A stretch of DNA of 37,213 nt. Source: Aeromicrobium sp. Lineage in GTDB: Bacteria; Actinomycetota; Actinomycetes; Propionibacteriales; Nocardioidaceae. The position numbers and the translations under genes are program-made. The stretch lies in the NCBI GenBank assembly GCA_025965115.1, contig JAOPXO010000180.1, forward strand, positions 1-37,213, read 5' to 3'. This document shows, piece after piece, positions 33,158 to 37,213 of the stretch (position 1 is the stretch's first letter; each line of letters starts with the position of its first letter). The notes below the pieces were generated by a model. It did not search any database and was not told the origin of the DNA. It worked only from the letters and a program-made list of their open reading frames with translations.

Positions 33158-33499
33158 TCACTCCGCTGTGACCACATCGATGGAGATCTCGACGGCCGGA
33201 ACCGCCGCCCTGTTCTCCAGCCAGTGAACCGTGTTGCGGTCCTCGGGCCAACCAACCCCCGGCCCGTACTCGGTGGCGATGCCGTCGCGATGATCGGTGA
33301 TCGTCCCCTGGAGCGTGTAGACGGTTCCAGGCCTGCCGACGTGGTCGTGCAGGGGGCCGAACACGGCGCCCGGCTCGAAGGTGAGCATGCGCATTCGAAG
33401 CTGTCGCCCCTCCATGCCCTCGATCTCGGGACCGAGATCAACAGTCGCCAGCAACTCGCTCGTGACGCCTCGCGTCTCCGGCACCAGTTCATCGCTCAT
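33158..33499 (-). CDS. Single-domain cupin protein
   Basis: The protein has 113 aa with the two cupin motifs: GPLHDHVGRPGTVYTLQG, with metal-binding His residues, and a second near GVGWPEDRNTVHWLENR. AGGA is seven bases before the ATG. It ends six bases from the stop of the first GH16 gene and diverges from the P-loop protein. The substrate is unknown; many such cupins are small dioxygenases, isomerases or sugar-binding proteins. Confidence 0.82.
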   Translation of the reverse strand: MSDELVPETRGVTSELLATVDLGPEIEGMEGRQLRMRMLTFEPGAVFGPLHDHVGRPGTVYTLQGTITDHRDGIATEYGPGVGWPEDRNTVHWLENRAAVPAVEISIDVVTAE

Positions 33500-33576
33500 C
33501 GTGTTGTCCTATCCCTGAGGCGTGGCTGGATTGTCCACCCCCGCGGAACCACGCGTCCAGATCGGGACAGCGACGT

Positions 33577-33582
33577 TAGGCT
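33577..33582 (+). promoter_or_regulatory. Leaderless -10 box (TAGGCT) of the P-loop gene
   Basis: TAGGCT is followed by six bases and the GTG at 33589, matching the pattern of the other leaderless genes. Confidence 0.55.
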
Positions 33583-33588
33583 CCTGAC

Positions 33589-34062
33589 GTGGCCCGAGTT
33601 TTGGTGACCGGTATGTCGGGTGCCGGCAAGAGCACCGTTCTCGCCGGCCTTGCCGCTCGCGGACATATGACCGTCGACACCGACCACGACGACTGGACGT
33701 TGCCTGACGGGCTGTGGGACTCGGTTCGGATGTCGACCCTGCTGGCTGACCACGACGACATCTGCGTCTCCGGCACGGTCGAGAACCAGGGCGAGTTCTA
33801 CGACCGCTTCGAGCACGTCGTGCTGCTCAGCGCACCGGTCGACGTCCTGCTCGCACGACTGCGGACCCGGACCACCAACTCGTACGGCAAGTCCGCCCAG
33901 CAGCAGGAAGACGTCCGGACGTACGTCACTGAGGTTGAACCCTTGCTCCGGCGGACCGCCACCCTCGAGCTCGACGGACGACGTCCGGCCGGCGAGCTGA
34001 CCGAAATCGTCGAGGGTCTCCTCCGGCAGCCGCGGCCTGAGTCCTCGCGTGACCTACCGTAG
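33589..34062 (+). CDS. P-loop kinase-like ATPase
   Basis: The protein has 157 aa and starts at GTG. Walker A is GMSGAGKST at about residues 8-16. The compact layout, with FEHVVLLSAPVDVLLARLRTR as the lid-proximal strand and helix, resembles adenylate/shikimate-type kinases (AAA_18-like). It lacks a recognisable specific substrate motif. It is transcribed from its own leaderless promoter and ends nine bases before the second GH16 gene, which could therefore be co-transcribed. Confidence 0.8.
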   Translation: MARVLVTGMSGAGKSTVLAGLAARGHMTVDTDHDDWTLPDGLWDSVRMSTLLADHDDICVSGTVENQGEFYDRFEHVVLLSAPVDVLLARLRTRTTNSYGKSAQQQEDVRTYVTEVEPLLRRTATLELDGRRPAGELTEIVEGLLRQPRPESSRDLP

Positions 34063-34070
34063 GACCACCC

Positions 34071-34928
34071 ATGCGAATCCGAGCCGCCGCCACACTCGTT
34101 GCCCTGATGGCGTTGGCCATCTCGGCCTGCGGCGGCGGTTCGGGCGGTGAGCACCGACTGACGTGTGGCGGCGAGCCCCCCGCCAAGCCGGGCGGCGGCT
34201 CGTACAGCTGCACATTCAGCGACAACTTCACTGGCTCGACCTTGGACTCGTCGAAGTGGATGGTGCAGACCACGGCCCGTAGCGGCTACGCGACAGGCAG
34301 CGACTGCTACGTCAACAGTCGCAACAACATCTCGGTGGCTGGCGGCTATCTGCACCTGACCTCGCGGGTCGAGCCTGCGCCGTTCATCTGCCACAGTCCA
34401 CTAGGGCACTTCACGACCAGCCAGACCGCCGGCAGCGTGTTGACGTTTGACAAGTTTGCCCAGACGTACGGGCGATTCGAGTTCCGCGCGAAATTCCCAT
34501 CGACGGTGGGTCCCGGAGTCGACTCGGCACTGTGGATGTATCCGGTCAAGCCGGCCTACGGGGCGTGGCCCAACTCCGGTGAAATCGATGTCGCGGAGAG
34601 GTTCGGCACCCCGACGGCCGACCACATCCTCCCGTCCGTGCACTACGCAGGTGAGGACTCGGCTCTCAGCACCGGCCACGGGTGCGTGGTCCCCACTGCA
34701 GACTCGGCATTCCACACGTACGCGGTCGACTGGACCACGACGACGATGTACTTCCGTTATGACGGCCACCTGTGCTTCCAACATTTCTGGACCCCCAACG
34801 CGCCATTGGTGCGACCGCAGCCCTTTGACCAGGCGTTCGACCTGGTGATGACCCAGACCGGCCAGAGGGGCGCGCCGGTCGGGACCACGATCACGATGGA
34901 CGTCGATTGGGTCCGCGCCTGGAGATGA
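34071..34928 (+). CDS. GH16 glycoside hydrolase lipoprotein (copy 2)
   Basis: The protein has 285 aa. The lipobox LAISAC at about residues 15-20 is followed by GGGSGG, so it should be lipid-anchored. The domain opens CGGEPPAKPGGGSYSCTFSDNF, the catalytic motif is GEIDVAERFG, and the six cysteines of copy 1 are kept. The Trp of EWFG is Arg here. It lacks the Pro-Thr linker. Its TGA overlaps the ATG of the hydrolase gene downstream (ATGA), an unexpected coupling of a glycanase with a dehalogenase-like enzyme. Confidence 0.9.
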   Translation: MRIRAAATLVALMALAISACGGGSGGEHRLTCGGEPPAKPGGGSYSCTFSDNFTGSTLDSSKWMVQTTARSGYATGSDCYVNSRNNISVAGGYLHLTSRVEPAPFICHSPLGHFTTSQTAGSVLTFDKFAQTYGRFEFRAKFPSTVGPGVDSALWMYPVKPAYGAWPNSGEIDVAERFGTPTADHILPSVHYAGEDSALSTGHGCVVPTADSAFHTYAVDWTTTTMYFRYDGHLCFQHFWTPNAPLVRPQPFDQAFDLVMTQTGQRGAPVGTTITMDVDWVRAWR

Positions 34929-35920
34929 ACCTCGCAGCGGCCACAATGGTGCTCGTGAGTACTCGAGCGCTCCGGACCCCCGACCCCCGGTTCACGAATC
35001 TGCCGGGCTACCCGTTCACGCCGAACTACCGCGATGTCGAGGCCGATGGCATGGACCCGGTGCGGATGCACTACCTCGACGAGGGACCCGGCGACGGCCC
35101 GGTCGCGTTGCTGCTCCACGGCCAGCCGACCTGGTCCTACCTGTACCGCACGGTGATACCGGTGCTCGCGGGCCGCGGGATTCGCGTGATCGCTCCGGAC
35201 AACATCGGCTTCGGCCGGTCCGACAAGCCCGCACGCAACACCGACTACACGTTCGCACGGCACATCGAGTGGACCCGTAGCCTGGTGACCGGGCTCGACC
35301 TGCGCGACATCACCTTGGTCGCCCAGGACTGGGGTTGTCCGATCGGGTTCAGTGTCCTTGCTGCGGAGACTGAGCGTTTCGCGCGAGTCGTTGCCGCCAA
35401 CACGATCCTGCACACTGCCGATCCGACCTTGGCCGACAGGCTCGACTTTGCGGTCAACGGGGTGGGCGAATCGCGGGTGCTGCTCGAGGAGGCGCTGGTC
35501 GACTACCTGATCTACACCCAGCGAGCCGAGGAACTCCGTGCCAGCGATTTCATCGCCGCCACGGCCTCGACGCCACCCGACCCGGAGGTCCTCGCGGCGT
35601 ACGACGCGCCGTTCCCCGACCCGTCGTACACAGCGGGCCTCAGGCAGATGACGGTCTTGCTGCCGCTGACTCGCAACGATGTCGGTGCCCGGATCGGTCG
35701 CCGGACGATGCGGGCTCTCGAGCAGTTCGAGCGACCGTTCCTGACGGCGTACTCCGACGGTGATCCAGCCACACGAGGGTGGGAGTCGATCTTCCAGGAG
35801 CGCGTCCCGGGGGCTGCCGGTCAGCCACACGTGCAGATCGCCGGAGCCGGTCACTTCCTGCAGGAGGACGCCGGGGAACAGCTCGCCGAAGTCGTCGCGG
35901 ATTTCATCGCCCGGACCTAG
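34925..35920 (+). CDS. Haloalkane dehalogenase-like alpha/beta hydrolase
   Basis: Numbering uses the ATG at 34925 (331 aa); ATG 34946 and GTG 34955 are alternatives, and homology begins at about LRTPDPRF. The fold and residues match subfamily I haloalkane dehalogenases: HGQPTWSYLYR, nucleophile Asp135 with Trp136 in QDWG, the acid in YSDGDPATRG and the base in AGAGHFLQED. The cap region (LLEEALVDYLIYTQRAEEL) has no Trp, whereas these enzymes use a cap Trp to hold the halide. It may therefore not dehalogenate and could be an epoxide or ester hydrolase. It is cytoplasmic, with no signal peptide. Confidence 0.85.
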   Translation: MNLAAATMVLVSTRALRTPDPRFTNLPGYPFTPNYRDVEADGMDPVRMHYLDEGPGDGPVALLLHGQPTWSYLYRTVIPVLAGRGIRVIAPDNIGFGRSDKPARNTDYTFARHIEWTRSLVTGLDLRDITLVAQDWGCPIGFSVLAAETERFARVVAANTILHTADPTLADRLDFAVNGVGESRVLLEEALVDYLIYTQRAEELRASDFIAATASTPPDPEVLAAYDAPFPDPSYTAGLRQMTVLLPLTRNDVGARIGRRTMRALEQFERPFLTAYSDGDPATRGWESIFQERVPGAAGQPHVQIAGAGHFLQEDAGEQLAEVVADFIART

Positions 35921-35967
35921 CGAAGTCATGCGCCTGCTCTTCTAGTGGACCAACGTAGCGAGCCGGA

Positions 35968-35980
35968 ATAATCGCATTAT
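35968..35980. promoter_or_regulatory. AT-rich palindrome ATAAT-CGC-ATTAT
   Basis: Five-base arms of pure A/T stand out in this GC-rich DNA, 100 bases before the third GH16 gene. They could be a -10 or regulator site. The rest of the 160-base gap includes the leader shared with copy 1. Confidence 0.35.
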
Positions 35981-36080
35981 GCAGGACGCGGCGTGCGGTA
36001 TGTGGCACGCTGACCCGCGGGGATACGTCTACCGACCTGTTGGCGCGCCGATCGGGTGGGTCGAGTCTGGAAGGGCAATC

Positions 36081-36980
36081 ATGTCTCGATCGCTCGTAGC
36101 TGCTGCCATCTGCGCGACCGGGATCCTGCTGGGTGTGTTGGCCGCCTTCGGGGCGGGAGACCCGGCAACGGCGGCCAGCGTTCACCGTCAGGCACCCACG
36201 TGCGGTGGGGAGCGGCCCGCCAAGCCCGGCGGAGGCAAGTACACCTGCACGCTCACCGACGACTTCAACAAGTCGACCTTGGACTTGTCGAAATGGACTG
36301 TCGGGACCACCGCGCGGACCGGGTACGCCACGGGCCGCATCAGCAACGCCCCCGACTGCTACGTGAACAGTCCCAAGAACGTATGGGTCACGGGCGGTCA
36401 GCTTCATGTGAGGGCACGGACCGAGGCGAAGCGCTTCACATGTCACAGCCCGTATGGCAGCTTCACGACCAACAAGACTGCTGGCAGTGTCATGAGCTAC
36501 GGGAAGTTCACCCAGACCTATGGGCGGTTCGAGTTTCGAGCCAAGTTCCCGAAGACCAAGATCAAACACATCGACTCGGCCCTCTGGATGAATCCGCAGA
36601 AGCCGGCGTACGGGAAGTGGCCAAAATCCGGGGAGATCGATGTCGCGGAGTGGTTCGGCTCCGATAACGGAGGCCACGTCCTTCCTTCCGCGCACTACCA
36701 GGGCGACAATCCCAAGGTCCGCACGGCCCGCAACTGTGTGGTGCGCAAGGCAGACTCGCAATTCCATACCTACGCGCTCAACTGGACCAAGACGACGATG
36801 TACTTCTGGTACGACGGCAAGTTGTGCCTCAAGCATTCCTGGAAACCAGGCTGGCCGCTCCACTCACCGCAGCCCTTTGACCAGCCGTTCTATCTCGTGA
36901 TGACCCAGACCGGCGGTCAGGACCCACCGGCCGGCACGAAAACCACGATGGACGTCGACTGGGTTCGCGCCTGGAAATAG
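36081..36980 (+). CDS. Secreted lysine-rich GH16 glycoside hydrolase (copy 3)
   Basis: The ATG at 36081 follows GGAAGGG and gives 299 aa with a signal peptide (AAAICATGILLGVLAAFGAG). The domain opens CGGERPAKPGGGKYTCTLTDDF, the catalytic motif is [10 protein letters not shown], and the six cysteines are kept. Counting from CGG, it has 23 lysines against 7 and 5 in copies 1 and 2, so its surface is far more basic. This suggests binding to an acidic polymer or the cell wall. Its upstream leader contains a 16-base block nearly identical to that of copy 1. Confidence 0.9.
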   Translation: MSRSLVAAAICATGILLGVLAAFGAGDPATAASVHRQAPTCGGERPAKPGGGKYTCTLTDDFNKSTLDLSKWTVGTTARTGYATGRISNAPDCYVNSPKNVWVTGGQLHVRARTEAKRFTCHSPYGSFTTNKTAGSVMSYGKFTQTYGRFEFRAKFPKTKIKHIDSALWMNPQKPAYGKWPKSGEIDVAEWFGSDNGGHVLPSAHYQGDNPKVRTARNCVVRKADSQFHTYALNWTKTTMYFWYDGKLCLKHSWKPGWPLHSPQPFDQPFYLVMTQTGGQDPPAGTKTTMDVDWVRAWK

Positions 36981-37092
36981 CTCGCGCGGGACCTGGTCGC
37001 GTTCAGACGTTGAAGCGGAACTCGACTCAGTGGCACTCGGCCTGGTTCGAGTTTCCCGGCCTGGGTCCGTCGAATGGTCGACGCCTCCGCTG

Positions 37093-37212
37093 TCAGGCTT
37101 GATAGGGCGCCCCCACGATCCATCCGCCCAGATGCACCGGTTTCGCCACGGTGTCGATGAGCTCGACGGTGTCGCCATGCCGGATGGTGCCTGGCGTGAT
37201 GACCCAAGAGTC
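37093..37212 (-). CDS. C-terminal end of a MOSC-like protein, cut by window edge
   Basis: A frame too short for the ORF track runs leftward from the window edge: SWVITPGTIRHGDTVELIDT, then VAKPVHLGGWIVGAPYQA and TGA. The GTIRHGDTVEL segment resembles the end of MOSC domains, which serve in molybdenum-cofactor sulfuration or metal-sulfur proteins. Only 39 residues are visible, so the call is tentative. The 112 bases between it and the GH16 stop hold no clear terminator. Confidence 0.45.
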   Translation of the reverse strand, partial: DSWVITPGTIRHGDTVELIDTVAKPVHLGGWIVGAPYQA

Positions 37213-37213
37213 G

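Noticed and set aside
35904-36863. 319-aa minus-strand frame over the third GH16 gene
   Set aside because: The plus strand has a signal peptide, conserved cysteines and catalytic motif; the minus frame has none. Similar shadow frames occur opposite all three copies.
37015-37070. Possible tRNA around GGTTCGAGTTTC
   Set aside because: The T-loop-like word is present, but the flanking bases do not form a T stem and no acceptor or anticodon arm can be drawn.

Overview
The window is high-GC DNA with dense, short-spaced genes on both strands. The gene content (mycothiol deacetylase mshB, deazaflavin-type oxidoreductase, AldO-type alditol oxidase, LPXTG protein, frequent GTG starts and apparently leaderless genes) points to an actinomycete, plausibly of the Nocardioidaceae type. 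The genus is an inference from gene content, not a database result. There is no rRNA, recognisable tRNA, CRISPR array, transposase or phage gene. No gene-free stretch exceeds about 220 bases.

Left part (1-8.4 kb): a left-truncated GNAT acetyltransferase converges on a leftward cluster. In transcription order this cluster is a membrane PP2C/SpoIIE-type phosphatase, mshB, a small membrane protein, a flavin reductase and a VanW-domain envelope protein; the last three overlap by ATGA-type junctions. A dipeptidyl peptidase IV-like S9 peptidase diverges from the phosphatase.

8.4-16.5 kb: an AldO-type FAD oxidase, a DUF2071 protein, a cupin_5 gene interrupted by an in-frame TGA where the family has Trp, an APH-type phosphotransferase, a YibE/F transporter, a secreted serine hydrolase divergent from a TetR regulator with a clear operator, a small unknown protein, and a secreted lipase resembling Candida antarctica lipase B.

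16.5-27.4 kb: a sortase-anchored (LPDTG) protein with six cadherin/Ig-like repeats, followed by a long hairpin; then DedA, OsmC, a methyltransferase, an MFS exporter divergent from a LysR regulator, and a run of aldo/keto reductase, DUF1275 membrane protein and beta-hydroxyacid dehydrogenase. After these come a second GNAT, a DDN-family oxidoreductase and RNase HI.

27.4-31.9 kb: a TetR regulator diverges from a three-gene operon of a DoxX-like membrane protein, an MpaB/Lcp-type (DUF2236) oxygenase and a CrtC/AttH lipocalin-like protein. A DapB-like dehydrogenase converges on it. This is the best candidate for an uncharacterised pathway, because both enzyme families include members acting on isoprenoid C=C bonds.

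31.9-37.2 kb: three paralogous secreted GH16 glycoside hydrolases (one with a long Pro-Thr linker, one lipoprotein, one lysine-rich) are interspersed with a cupin, a P-loop kinase-like protein and a haloalkane-dehalogenase-like hydrolase. The window ends inside a leftward gene resembling the end of a MOSC-domain protein.

Two window-wide patterns stand out. Five convergent gene pairs share the tetranucleotide CTAG as overlapping stop codons, and seven genes carry a TANNNT hexamer exactly six bases before the start codon, which is the geometry of leaderless transcription.
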